From positions 19,192,990 to 19,256,989 of the forward strand of contig NC_012875.2 of assembly GCF_000003195.3 (NCBI RefSeq): a DNA stretch of 64,000 bases. The letters run 5' to 3'. Under the pieces are notes generated by a model. The model made no database searches and had not been told where the DNA came from. It saw only the letters and a list, made by a program, of their open reading frames with translations. Below are positions 32,932 through 44,308 of the stretch, one piece after another. This DNA is from Sorghum bicolor. Taxonomy: Eukaryota > Streptophyta > Magnoliopsida > Poales > Poaceae. The position numbers were made by a program, and so were the translations under genes. The stretch's first letter is position 1. Each line of letters starts with the position of its first letter.

Positions 32932-32939
32932 GAAATGCT

Positions 32940-34457
32940 TGTTGACACTAGCTAACACCACTTAGATACTAGGTTGTCATCCCCAGCATGATGCCAGAGT
33001 GTACAAAGGTATTTATAAATGTAAAGGCTCTCTAGAAAATAATCTATTCTATCCGCAAGCGCACAGATAAAACACCTCATTGTAGCATTTCACCAGGATA
33101 AGTATCCCAGGTATCGTTATTTATAATTTTGCTTAAGAGAACAAGAGGGATGAAATTAAAATAAGGACAAAATCTATCAAGGCATAGACTAGAGATAAAC
33201 TTGCAAGAACATGATTACTAATGAGAAACTCGTCACACAGTCACTTACTTTGGCAGGGGGTAAACCATAACGATAATGATAATCAATTATAAGTTCATGG
33301 GTAAATTACACAACGATTAGAAAATAGACTACTCCTCATATATGTAGGTGACGTCGGATTAGCTAGAGAATGGATTCTAAGTTATCTACTATCTACTAAG
33401 TCATAATCTACTCTAGTTATCTACAAGATCATGTATAGCATAAAAGACTCTTCATTCATGTATAAGGAACATGCTAAAGTAAATCAGAACATCGTAAGAC
33501 TTACTCCGCAATACAAATTCTGCCTGTCCTATCGACGAAGGGTGGACTATATAAGAATCAACGAAGTTGTCACTATCGCGAACTACCACACAACCCGGCC
33601 AATAGGATACATTTGCAGGTAAATAACATCTAAGCACCACGCCCACATGTGATCTACCACTTAACTCCCTCGAGTCAAGAGCTAAGCGCTTTGCAAACTT
33701 ATACATAAACTCATTATCAATCATAACTATATCAAATATAGAACTAGAGCAAACTAAGAGCATAATAAATAGAGACATAATGCAATTAGAACAAAGTATT
33801 AGAGAAAGATATGAATAATACCAATCTTTATTACCGAAGATCCGAATCCAGAGCGTAGTGCTCTACTTCTCTAATTGCTATCTAATCAAACCTCTAAACT
33901 TGAAGGATTAGAGAGTAGCTAATTCTAATTCTCTGTGGGAGAGAAGCTCTAAATCCTAACTTTGATGGCTACCTCTGATAATGATTTCTCCTCGTCTCTT
34001 CTCTCCCCCAGGGGTGGAGAGGCCTTGGTTATATAGTCCTTTCAAGTGAATTTGGGCCGTTGGATCAAATCGACATTGATTGGATGGTTATCCTTGATCC
34101 TTTAGGTCGGTGGAGCTTGGTCCCCGAAAAGAATTCTGATTGGAGTCCAACCTAGGGCAGGCGCCCAAGGGGGGAGGGCGGGCGCCCTGCCCCCGAGCCC
34201 GATAGTCTTCTCGTTCGTTCCCGTGGCTTCTGGACTCTTCTAGATTAAGGAAAATTGCGTGGCACGTAATTATCTCGTTGTAAACATGACATGTGGGCCT
34301 TCTCTCCATATTTTCTGATATCCCACTACAGAAATAGATAAACACCAAAGCTCATGGAATTCTGTCAGATAAAACCCTAATTCTAGATGTTTGGTGCATA
34401 TTGATCCTTTTCCATGTTTATTTGATGGTTAAATTTAGTACTTAAGAACAGTCAACA
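32940..34457 (-). mobile_element. Athila-type 5' LTR (family 1, copy b)
   Basis: 1,518 bp. On the minus strand it starts TGTTGACTG and ends GTGTCAACA, next to the PBS. About 97% identical by eye to the + strand LTR at 4481-5995. Right flank cgtgt. Confidence 0.9.
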
Positions 34458-35036
34458 CGTGTTCATCACCAGTTTTGCCGAGCTGCTTGGTAATCTTTAT
34501 CAGATCGAATCCGCCAATCATTAAATGCAGCAGGATCAAGAGGGCGAGTGGGCTCAATTCACACCTGGTGCAGCTTCTTCATGAACTGCGTGTGGCTAGC
34601 CACATTCCTTCTTGTGGTAGCCATCGCAACCCTAGCCCCTACGCACGTGACCCCTCATCATCGGAGGCGCACTGGGTTCCAAGGCGTGGCTATCCTCCCC
34701 TACATTATGCGGTAGTGATGGGGCTATGGACGGAGGCGATCCTGCTGGCACAGACATGAGAGGAGGTAGCTGGGTTCTAATCGTGCGGTTCCTTCTATTG
34801 CTTTTTGTGGGCGCGGGTGCAAGGGCGGTGAGAAGCCTTGCATCAAACTTCGTCTCTCGGCCGTTGGATCTGACGTAGTTCTAATTTTCTAGGTACACAA
34901 TGATTAGACTACTTAATGGAGGCATTTTAGACTTAAAATATTTTGAAATGGTCAATTATATTAGAGATAAAGGTTAAAACTCTCACCAAACAAGTCCAAA
35001 AGCCCACCCGTTTAGACAATCCGGCCCGAACGAGCA
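34458..35036 (+). other. Former upstream region of CMS1 / intergenic
   Basis: No convincing gene. A minus-strand frame near 34630-34500 (ATGGCTACCACAAGAAGG...) is short and unrecognised. The right end has AGCCCA (35001-35006, a site II element TGGGCT on the minus strand), as expected of the promoter of the gene whose coding part begins at 38992. Confidence 0.45.
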
Positions 35037-35297
35037 CGGAAAACTATAGATTTCCATATGGCCCGAGGCCCGTTAGCATGGCCCACGGCCTGTTGTTTTG
35101 GCCCGGCAGAGGCACGGCCCAGCACGGTGGCCGTCGGGCCGGCACCAGCACGGCCCGAATCAGCAGGTCGTGCTTGGGCCGCCACCCTGGCCCGTGGCAC
35201 GGCCCGAGAACGGCACGAAAAAAATAGCAGCACGACAGTGGCCCATAGCCCTAACGGCTCTTTCAGCCCTGCCCACGTCCACCCCGCCCCGCCCCGG

Positions 35298-35308
35298 TAT
35301 ATAAAAGG
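35298..35308 (+). promoter_or_regulatory. TATA box of the hAT transposase gene
   Basis: TATATAAAAGG, followed at 35329-35337 by AAACCCTAA (telo-box). This looks like a complete plant core promoter inside the transposon. Confidence 0.65.
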
Positions 35309-36016
35309 TCGCCCCCTGCCCCTTGTGTAAACCCTAAACCTAATCTCCCACCCCGCCGCGCCCCAGCCTGCTAGCTCTCTCCTCTCTCAATTCCAGCCGC
35401 CGCTCGCCTCGATTCGATCCGCCAGCCACCGCTAGCCTCGTCCTCGATTCGATCCACCGGTCGCCGGTCCCCTCGATCCGACGGCCGCTGCTCCACCTTC
35501 CCGGATGAGTTCCCTTCCCTAACCCTCTCCTCCCTCCCTTCCCCTCCACTCCTCTCTCTCCTTCTCTAGTGAAGCATGTGAGTTCGTGTTTATCTTCCTC
35601 CCTCTGCCGCCACTCATCGTCATCTCTAATGGATGCCTGTCTGTCTGTCACAACTTGACTTGTCGGTCGCTTCCTCTCCGGCACCGGGCTCCGGTAGCGC
35701 AGGTACTTGCCATAACCCTAACCCTAGATCTCTTCCATCTTTGATTCTTTCTCGCGATCTCTGACTCTTTTCTTTGTTTTCATCTTTGTCTTTGCAGGTT
35801 CGTGCCTGACACCGCGTCCTCCTCCTCTGGAGTAGTGGACATGGCCAGGCTGCCAAAGCGCCCGTTGAGGGGTGGTGCTGGAGGGCTGGTGGGTCCAGGT
35901 CGTGCTCAGCCGTCGAAGTCCAGTGCTGGTGCAGGGCTCGCAACGCGAGGGGTGGATCTGCATCCCCCTCGGCGATGGCGAGGACCTAACGCCGCACCCG
36001 GACGAGGTCGAGGATA

Positions 36017-38185
36017 TGGAAGCCAAACTCGAGAACGATGACGACTTGCATGAAGACGCTCGTGCGTTCTTCGGCATCGACCTCGGTGACCAACAGCAGC
36101 CCATCAACCTCGATGGGGATGAGGACGACGACGGTGGCGTGTCTGCTTCGACTGACACTCATGGTACCTCAACCACGGGTAGTGGTAAGCGCAAGTCTAT
36201 TGTGTGGACTTACTTTGATGAGATCAAGGATGAGAATGGGTTACGATCTGGTGCCGTATGTAGACATTGTCGTTCTCGGTATACTGCTAGATCCACGGGG
36301 GGCACTAGGCATTTGAGGTGACACATGAGAACCTGCATGAAAAAACAAAAACATGCAACTATGGTTCAATCTGAACTTGAACTTAACGCTGATGGCTTGA
36401 AAAACTGGGTTTATGATCCTGTCGTTGCTCGCATTGAGTTATGTAGGCTGATAGCTAAGTTAGACCTTCCCTTAGGCATTGGTGATACTCAGGCCTGAGA
36501 AGATTATATCAAGCGTGCTCATAACCCTTTGTTCGAGCGGGTCTCTAGGCAGTCCACAACTAGAGATCTTGGCAAGTTGTTTTTTGAAGAACGTTCTTTG
36601 CTTATGAATTCTTTGTTGCCTGCTTGTTCATCTATGTCTATCACATCAGACATTTGGTCTGGTAATGCTAAAGAAGATTACATATCTATTGTTGCTCATT
36701 ATGTTTCTGCTGATTGGAGTTGCAGAATAAGGTTATTGGGTTTAGGCTAATCGAAGTGAAACATACTGGTGAAAACATAGCTGATAGAATATGTTATGTG
36801 CTTGAAGAGTTTAATTTGATGGATGAGACCTTTGCTATAACTCTTGATAATGCCTCTGCTAATACTAGGGCTTTTGAGATTTTGCAACCTTGCTTGTTTG
36901 GTTACATGGGTTCCTATCCTACACCTACACGTGAAGAACCTCACAAAGTTAACTATTTGCTTGTGCATCAGCGTTGTACTTGTCATATCATTAATCTAAT
37001 TGTTAAGACTGGTTTGAAGAGGATTAATCCTTATCTTGAAGTATTTAGAACTGTAATAAACTTTTGAATTCCTCTAATCAGAGGATTGCACTGTTCAAAA
37101 GCTATTGCATTTCTAAAGGCTTAAGACCTAGAAAGTTTGGCTTGGATATGGATGTTAGGTGGAATTCCACCTATCTAATGCTTAAGCATTTGGTGCCTTA
37201 CAAGGAAGTCTTTTCTGTGTGGATCACCACTAATCATGATGAGAACTTGTTGACTAAAGATCATTGGATTGTTGCTGAACACATGTTGAAATTCCTGGAA
37301 GTGTTTTATGATGCCACTCTTGTTCTGTCTGGTGTTTATTATCCAACTGCTCCACTTGTTTTGCATCATCTTCTTCACATTGCTGAGCACTTGCATGAGG
37401 CTGAGAATGATGCAAATTTTAGAAATATTGCTTCTCCTATGAAGCTTAAATTTCTGAAATATTGGGAGAAAATTCCATTGATCTATTCATATGCATTCAT
37501 CCTTGATCCTAGAGGTAAATGGAAGGGCTTTGTTAATGTGCTTGGCTTGCTTGCTGAGAGTACTTGTGTCTCTTACACTCTGTACTGTGGTGATGTTAAA
37601 GATGAGATGTCCAGGCTATTTGGCAAGTATGAGGAGAAATTTGGTGGTGCAAGTAGGTCTCAAAGAGTTGCAATGCCCTTAGCCTGTTCTGGTAAGAATA
37701 AGCAGGTGTGGGGAAGGATCTATGGAGGTCCTGGTGCATCTCCTAGTCTTTCCCCCTCATGTTCATCTAGTCCATCTGCTGCTAGTGAGCTTCAAGCTTA
37801 CTTGGAGAGTGACCCAGTCACTGATTGGGATGAGTCATTTGACATACTGCTATGGTGGCGTGACCACAAGCTAACATATCCAATTCTATCTATTATGGCT
37901 CACGATGTTATGTCTGTTCCTGTCTCTACTGTTTCTTTGGAGTCCTGTTTCAGCTGTACCTCTAGGATTCTAGAAGACCGGCGGCGGAGATTGTTGCCTG
38001 AGCATGTGGAGATGCTCACCTGCATCAAGGATTAGGAGCAAGGAGCAGCAAGAGAACAACATAAAGCTCAAGACTTTGACCTAGAGGACAAGTTCAAGAA
38101 CCTCTACCTGGATGAAGTAGGCGAAGGCAGCGGCAGCGGCAGCGGCAGTGGCGGTACTACTGCTGATACTACTGCTGGTACTTGA
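36017..38185 (+). pseudogene. hAT transposase, broken by stops and frameshifts
   Basis: The frame used starts near ATG 36017 with an acidic N-terminus. A BED-type zinc finger follows (KRKSIVWTYFDEIKD, then VCRHCRSRYTA and HMRTC). The RNase H-like catalytic fold is represented by SITSDIWSGNAKEDYISIVA, FAITLDNASANTRAFEIL, HQRCTCHIINLIVK and LDMDVRWNSTYLML. The C-terminal hAT dimerisation domain is near 37870-38010 (YPILSIMAHDVMSVPVSTVS). Breaks: TGA 36319-36321, TGA 36496-36498, a shift near 36718, a shift near 37060, and TAG 38033-38035, after which a Gly-Ser repeat tail ends at 38185. Transposase cuts and pastes the element in the nucleus; this copy cannot encode a full protein. A leader intron (acceptor tttgcag at about 35798) is possible. 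Confidence 0.85.
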
Positions 38186-38939
38186 TGGGAGAAAGAAGGA
38201 AATTGCCTAGGTAATGAACTTGTCTTAAAACTCAAATCTCAATTCTGTATAACATTGCTTGACAATGGATTCACACTTGAGTATAATTTTGCAGACACAT
38301 TTTGGTGTCTTGGTGCAAGATGTCTTTTGGTGCAAGTGCAAGATATCTGGTGCAAGAACTCTGTAATAGGATAGAACTTTCATATTTGTCTTGACACTGA
38401 TGCATTGCCACTAATGCTGGCTATTGTAAATTTGTAATAGGATAGTTGAACTAAGACCTTGAACATTTGAGCTGGCTGCACTCTTTTTCTCTTTTTAGGG
38501 TTTCTCACAAGGGTGAGTTTTACCTAGAAAGGTTTTTAATGAGACAACATTGCATAAAACAACTCCTTTTGATAATATATATTATTGTTCATATTACTAT
38601 CTTGTGCTGCCTGAATTGTTTCCATATTACTGTCTTGTGCTGCATGAATTGGCTATAAGTTCTGAAGTTTTGTATCACTTGTGCTCTGCTTTTTCTATTG
38701 AACGGGCTACGGGCCATCCCGGCACGACAAAACTGGCCGTGCCCAATGGACGGCACGGCACGGCCAAATGGCCCATGGACAATGCTTTGGGCCGCGTAGG
38801 CCAGGCACGAGCATGAAAGAGGCACGGCCTGTGAGACACGACGGGCGCAGAGGCACGAAACCGGCACGGGCCAGCACGGCACGCCGTGCCGATGGGACGG
38901 GCCGGCACGGCCCGATGGCCATCTATAGGGAAAACCTAA

Positions 38940-38948
38940 AAACCCTAA
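38940..38948 (+). promoter_or_regulatory. Telo-box in the CMS1 5' leader
   Basis: AAACCCTAA, a motif enriched near the transcription start of plant ribosomal-protein and ribosome-biogenesis genes. It lies 12 bp from the end of the hAT insertion duplicate. Confidence 0.6.
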
Positions 38949-38991
38949 CTAACGAAAAACTCGCCCCACCCCACCAAACCTGAACCCAAAA

Positions 38992-41900
38992 ATGGCACCG
39001 GCGCCGGAACCAACCGCAGCGGCCGCCGGCCGCAAGCGCAAGAAACCGCAGGGGCCCTCCGAAATCCTCGCGAAGAAATCCGCGGATCCCAAATCGGCAT
39101 ACGGGAAGAAGAAGAAAGAGAAGCATAAGCATAAGGACAAGAAGCCGCGGTCAAAACCCGCCGAGCCGGACCAAATCGCCGCCGCCGTCGGAGATGGGGC
39201 CGCAGGGGCAGCGGTCCTCCTGTCGGCAGTGATGCAGCCGGCGCGGCAGCTCGAGTTTCTCCTTCGTAGCTTCGAGCGCACCGCTAAGATGCGACTGTCT
39301 CCTCTTGAACTCGATTCCTACTCAGGTACGCACCCCTTTCATCCTCGTGTTGGATTCGATTCAGTTTGTACTCACTGCAGAGGGGTGCATATTCCGCATG
39401 CAAATTTGAGGGACACTACCTGAAGGCCTCCTCTGTTTGTACTCACTGCAGAAGGGTGCATGGTGCAGCTCACGGAGGGAGCAGCCCAGGACGTCGAGAG
39501 CTTCGGTGATCATGTAAAGGGGGCGTTCGGCTCTTCTTGGAAGGAAGAGCTCTGTGAGGGAAATCACATCGATAGTGAGATCGCCATGGGCAGTCCGACA
39601 CTTCTGGTTATCAGCTCGTCTGCTCTGCGATCCTTAGACTTACTGAGGTAGAATCTGTTGTTCCAAAGTGCAAGAACAGGTTTTCCAGTTTATCACTGCA
39701 TCCTTTTGTAATTCTTTTAGATAATCAATGCAGCAACTGGTTTGTAGGGGCTTAAAGATGTTTACTAAAGAATGCCGCCCAGTAAAGCTCTTTGCCAAAC
39801 ACTTGAAAGTGGAGCAGCAGGTCTGTATTTTCTCCGAAGTTGAAAATTGGCATGGTTTTCATTAACTGTTCCATTTTAATCTATTTGTGCATTGATCAAA
39901 ATTGCAGCTGATAATCTGTATATTGCAATTTTTGAATTGTTAATTTTATCACTTCAACGTTCAACCACTACAAATGTCTTACTCGTGTAGAGTACTGGAT
40001 TGTTTGCTTTAATGCGCTGCTGCATCTATAAGTGACTAAATTCATAACTCTACTGGTACAACAAATATTGTCTTGGTAAGGACATATTTGTTTTTGTCTA
40101 CTGACTATCTGCAGATATCACTCACAAAATCTAGTGGTAGACCAGTACATTTGGTGAAAATCAGACAATTTTCCATTAATACTATTGTCTTGTTTGATTT
40201 CTTTGGGTCCAGCATTTCACTAAAAGAACATTAATATGCTTTGTCCATGCAAAATGCAGGATTTCGATTCTTGAAAAGAAGTGCAAATGTAAATGATAAT
40301 ACCAGACTCTATTCTGTGTTACGCCACCTGTATTTTTTGCTGTTGTTTTAGCTTCCTACTGTTTTGGCTTTAGTTTTTTAAACTATAAAATTTTCATGCA
40401 GGTGGGGATGCTTCATGCTCGAGTAAATATTGCCTGTGGTACACCGAGCAGGCAAGCAATCTTGACTATTCCAATTTTTATCTATCTGTCTTTTTTTTTA
40501 TTCACTATCAGTGTTTATAAGGCGTCGCTTAAGCGACGCTTAGGCGTCGGGGCGCTCGAGGCTCGCCTTAGGGGTAAGGCGGCGCCTTGTCGCCTTATGC
40601 ACATGCTGATGCCCCCTCGATTCCGCCGTCTCCTCATTGATTCTGATGCGGGTCCTCTCTATTCCGCTGTCTCCTCGCCGCCGTCGACTCAATTCTGCCT
40701 TCTCGCCACCGGCTGCTCGATCTGGAAAGGGACGGCAGTGGCTGTAGATCTGGAAGGGGAGCAGCGAGGGAGGGGAGCAGAGCAGCGCATCCGAAGAGAG
40801 GGGAGGAGCCGCGGACGGAAGCGGAGCTGCAGAGGGAAGTGGGGCGGAGAGACGAGCGGAGGCGGACGAGTGGTGGAGAATGAGCAGCAGCGCTGGAGGC
40901 GATTCCCATTGGGATAAGCCACGCTAGGAGGGGGAGGGGCACATGGGCTGCCTGGTGGGCTGGGCCAGTCCACTTCTTACTCCTCCTCTCTTTTTCTTTT
41001 TCCTTTTCTTTTCTCTTCATCATCTACTACTCTAAGCTGTTGTTTTAAATTTTTCTTAAATTGGTAAGGTGTCGCCTCGCCTCACGCCTTAGTCGCCTAA
41101 GTGTAAGGCGGTAGTCACTCGCCATGCCTCGCCTTACCGCCTTAAAAACATTGTTCACTATCTGCCTTTTCTTTCTTGTGTTTCATCCATATCAATTGGG
41201 CTTATTTAGCTTGTGGAACAAAGACTGTTTTTGTGTTGTTCTCCAAAGTTCCAAACGCTAGTAGTTGGTGTTTGTTGTATCTTACGCAAAGAATACCTAT
41301 TTTGTTTGGCTTCTTACATGCTAATGTTTGTGTCCCCTTTTCTTAAAGTAGCTTGAATGTCTGTATCATCTTTTCCACCTTTAAGATAGTCCTTTGGCAT
41401 ATGTATCGGCATCTGGCACTAATTCTTTTCTAACACACAGGAGATCTAATGTTTCATTTCATAAAGAAAGAGTACCCAAATTTTCAACACCATTCACGCA
41501 ACACCCACACACACATCATGCTAGAAAGAAAAGGAATGGCCATAAAACCTACTGAGATAGGTCAAGTAAGGTTTTGGAGGTTGCTAGCCCAGGCTTCAGA
41601 CTGTAGGGCTCCCTCCTTTACTGCACACACCACCACTCTTGCACGCACGGAAGCACCATTAAACATGCAGCCCCTGCGGTGTTTACGCAGATCCCAAGCT
41701 ACCAAAATTATTGAGTTTCTATGTTGTTTGTCCACCTATTTGATTGTATGCTGCCGCCATCTGCTACTCATCAAGCCTTGACTGTAAATTCTCTTATCTA
41801 CGTGTCCTTCCTTCTCTACACCTATGTGTAACATATCAATTTCTTTTACAAGGCACATTTGTGGTTCACAGGCTGGCAGCAACCCTGACCTCTAGCTTGC

Positions 41901-43156
41901 CTATGCGATTTCCTAGTGAGGACAGCTCTTGGATATCAAACTTGCCTATGCAATTTCCTAGCGATTGGATATCAAGTTTGCAAGCAATTTCCTAGTGAGG
42001 AATGAGGACAGCTAGTTTTTTTTTCTACAGTCACTATAGAGTTGGATCTGGGCTTAAGAATTTTGTGTTTTCGACCCTTTATAATTTATGGAAATGGTCA
42101 AGAGCATCCATATTTTCCAAAACAAAAAAGCTATGGGTTACTGGTTTCGCCTCCCTCTGGTACTATTTCCATGATATTGCTATTCACGTTTGCAAATTCT
42201 GTGTTTTGCCTTGTCCTGTTATTTCTACAAAATGTTCCATTGTTCTATCAAACTTCATGAACATGTGTTGCACTGATTTGTTAAGAGATTCTTCCAAAGA
42301 ACCTTACTCTGCTTTAGTTTAATTGCATTGCGGCCCTTAATGGCCTTAAAAACTTTTAAAAAAACAATGTTTTCATTGGTAGACCTTCCATTTTGCTGGT
42401 CTTTTGCTTATCTGCTGACACCGAAATATTGTGCTGATTATTGACTGTTCCAATGTCCAATGTTGGTAACATATAATCACCATTTTTATATTAAAACCGA
42501 AAAAACATTGGAAGCAGACATTTCCATTCATGTTTATTAAGCAGTCTGCCTATAAAATGTCTTTCTTATCAGTCCTTGTGTTCCATTGATACTTCATAAT
42601 TGTCACTTCTGGTTATGTTAAAGGATATAATATGTTTACTTATTTCTAAACAGATTCTAGATAATTTGGGTGTTCACAGTGAACTCTGTTTTAAGGGTGA
42701 TGTCCTGTTGTAGCTTCTATGCAATTTAACCTGATATATATTTCCTTTTGTCCAGTAGTAACAACAATGGTGTGTTTCTCAGTAGTTGTACCCCCTGTTG
42801 CTGCTCCTTATAGTTCAGTCTCAGTGCAGGATCAAGAAACTAATTGACTTGGAAGCATTGTCCTTGTCACGGTTGAAACTAGTGGTACTTGACATGCAGA
42901 AAGATGCGAAGTCCTTCACCTTGTTTACATTACCACAAGTCAGGTACTAATTTCATTAGTAGATTTCAGCTCCCAGAACTTTGTACAAAGCCTTATCTAT
43001 TTCTGATCTCATTATGAATTACAATGTAGCAATGAGTTCTGGGACCTGTACAAAGGTTACCTAGATCCAAAGATCCGAGAAGGGAACACGAGGATATGTT
43101 TTTATGGTGCCGTGTCTGAGAGAGACATCACCAAAGCACTTCCACCAGCTAATTAA
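38992..43156 (+). CDS. CMS1: CMS1/CMSS1-family ribosome-biogenesis protein, six exons
   Basis: Exons: 38992-39325, 39452-39647, 39748-39820, 40402-40451, 42830-42943, 43030-43156. They sum to 894 nt, 297 codons plus TAA, with every phase matching and no stop, so the gene looks intact. The N-terminus is basic and Lys-rich (GKKKKEKHKHKDKKPR), likely nuclear or nucleolar targeting. The conserved domain has LLVISSSALRSLDLLR, VKLFAKHLKVEQQV, IACGTPSRIKKLIDLEALSL and LKLVVLDMQKDAKSF, matching the human CMSS1 / yeast Cms1 pattern. Family members associate with the U3-containing 90S pre-ribosome, so a role in small-subunit assembly is expected. Intron 4 (40452-42829) starts with GC instead of GT and houses a hAT element. 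The promoter is displaced by a 3.9-kb hAT insertion 64 bp upstream, so expression of this allele is uncertain. Family call is firm. Confidence 0.9.
39364..39461 (+). repeat. Duplicated splice-acceptor segment in CMS1 intron 1
   Basis: A 27-bp segment (tttgtactcactgcag plus flanks) occurs at 39364-39390 and again at 39435-39461 with one difference. The second copy carries the acceptor that keeps the reading frame. Using the first would run into a TGA after nine codons. Confidence 0.75.
40509..41153 (+). mobile_element. Non-autonomous hAT element in CMS1 intron 4
   Basis: 645 bp, ends CAGTGTTTATAAGGCG and CGCCTTAAAAACATTG (inverted repeats with mismatches), flanked by the perfect 8-bp duplication ttcactat (40501-40508 and 41154-41161). 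Subterminal AAGGCG/CGCCTT motifs are abundant at both ends. The GC-rich interior has only short ORFs and no transposase. Confidence 0.9.
41888..42008 (+). repeat. Short tandem repeat in CMS1 intron 4
   Basis: Three imperfect units built on gcctatgcaatttcctag (41899-, 41944-, and a diverged one near 41975-) alternate with ttggatatcaa. Confidence 0.6.
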
Positions 43157-43736
43157 ATGTGTGTATGAGTCCATTGTATTCTGTAGATTAATATAAACTT
43201 TACGGAGCTGTTTTTTTTATGATGTTAAGAAATTATAAATTTCCAGTGTGTTCTTTTACTCCCCGACGGTTTGCAATGCAATTATATAAAGGGGCTGCGA
43301 AGTGGCAATGTTTCAGTCTTGAATGCCAGTGGTTTCAGAAGGTGAGGATAGGTCATGCTAGCTAGGGGCTGATTGGTCGCTCTGAGGCAGGTCATCCGGT
43401 AAGGAGGTCCTCTCCAGGCTCTTCCCATCCTGGCTGAAACGGTTCACCCAGCTTTGTTTGGCCTTAATTTCTTAAGGCATACAGGAGGACAGTCATCTTG
43501 TTTGGTTGCCCCTGTGGATTGATTTGTGGTATGAGCCGGTGTGTGCCTTCTTGTTTGGTTAGCCGCACGGCATAAGGTGCCAGCACCCAGGTAGTGTTTT
43601 GGTGCGGTTACCACCATTCTCAAGAGAGCAAACAAGAGTACTTGTTTTGACTCAGTTCACCGAGCCTTGTCATTGACAATGACCTTGTAGCATCTAATGA
43701 CAAATAGACCATATAACAGTAAACCCATGTAGCTAG
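43157..43736. other. CMS1 3' flank
   Basis: Non-coding; holds the CMS1 3' UTR and terminator region. I see no other gene. An ORF on the minus strand (43444-43635) has no recognisable features. Confidence 0.5.
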
Positions 43737-43986
43737 GGCCTTGTTTAGTTCTGAAAAAATTTCAGATTTCGCTACTGTAGCACTTTCGTTTTTATTTGAC
43801 AAATATTGTCTAATCATAAACTAACTAGGATCAAAAGATTTGTCTCGTGATTTACAGACAAACTGTGTAATTAGTTTTTGTTTTCGTCTAAATTTAATGC
43901 TTCATGCTTCATGCATGTGCCGCAGGATTCGATGTGACGGAGAATTTTGAAAACTTTTTGGATTTTAGGGTGAACTAAACAAGGCC
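43737..43986 (+). mobile_element. Tourist-like MITE
   Basis: 250 bp with inverted ends GGCCTTGTTTAGTTC and GAACTAAACAAGGCC and AT-rich interior (tttgacaaatattgtctaatc...), a type very common in sorghum and relatives. Flanking trinucleotides (cta/taa region) are not a clean duplication, so superfamily assignment to PIF/Harbinger is tentative. Confidence 0.75.
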
Positions 43987-44122
43987 TAAGATTGATTGGT
44001 TGCCTGACTTAATTAATTAAACAGTACATACCTGTCACATGAATCGAGGAACAGTTAGTCGGTGCATTTAATGTGGGGATTTACTTCCCTTTGTTGTCGG
44101 ATCTGCCTGTTGCAACTGGTTT

Positions 44123-44130
44123 TATAAATT
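44123..44130 (+). promoter_or_regulatory. TATA box of the second antisense-gene copy
   Basis: TATAAATT, 179 bp before the ATG at 44309. The upstream context from about 44050 aligns with the promoter region of the Retand antisense gene (minus strand, about 20530-20450). Confidence 0.65.
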
Positions 44131-44236
44131 TGAGGGGTAGGGCTTGCTGCTCCCATTCTTGTCCGTCTCGCATCTTCACCTATCTGCTTCCTCGCCATTG
44201 CCGTTGACCTTTCATGTCTATTCTTCCTGCACGTGA

Positions 44237-44255
44237 AAGAGAGAGAGAGAGAGGG
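44237..44255 (+). repeat. GA microsatellite
   Basis: About eight GA units in the 5' leader of the second antisense-gene copy. Confidence 0.8.
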
Positions 44256-44308
44256 GAGGGACAAGGGACCTCCTCAATCGCTTCACCACCGAGTTGGTCC
44301 ACGCTGCC

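Larger units (their letters stand above)
35045..38927 (+). mobile_element. hAT-superfamily DNA transposon
   Basis: 3,883 bp. The left end TATAGATTTCCATATGGCCC and the right end, in reverse TATAGATGGCCATCGGGCC, are imperfect terminal inverted repeats. The 8-bp duplication is cggaaaac (35037-35044) / gggaaaac (38928-38935), one mismatch. Both ends carry many subterminal GGCACGG/CGGCCCG motifs (35070-35230 and 38700-38920), usual in hAT elements as transposase-binding repeats. The interior is a broken hAT transposase gene. The insertion lies 64 bp upstream of the CMS1 ATG. Confidence 0.9.
40452..42829 (+). other. CMS1 intron 4, a GC-AG intron
   Basis: Donor AG|GCAAGC at 40452 and acceptor GTGCAG ending at 42829. 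It is 2,378 bp long, against 82-581 bp for the other introns. A hAT insertion accounts for 653 bp of it. The GC donor is required to keep the conserved protein GTPSRIKKL in frame. Confidence 0.8.

Noticed and set aside
34475..34759. 94-codon + strand ORF in the CMS1 upstream region
   Set aside because: No recognisable domain and no conserved partner; noted only as unexplained sequence.
40396..41023. ORFs (173 and 129 codons) in CMS1 intron 4
   Set aside because: They run across exon 4 into the non-autonomous hAT element and have no homology to transposase.
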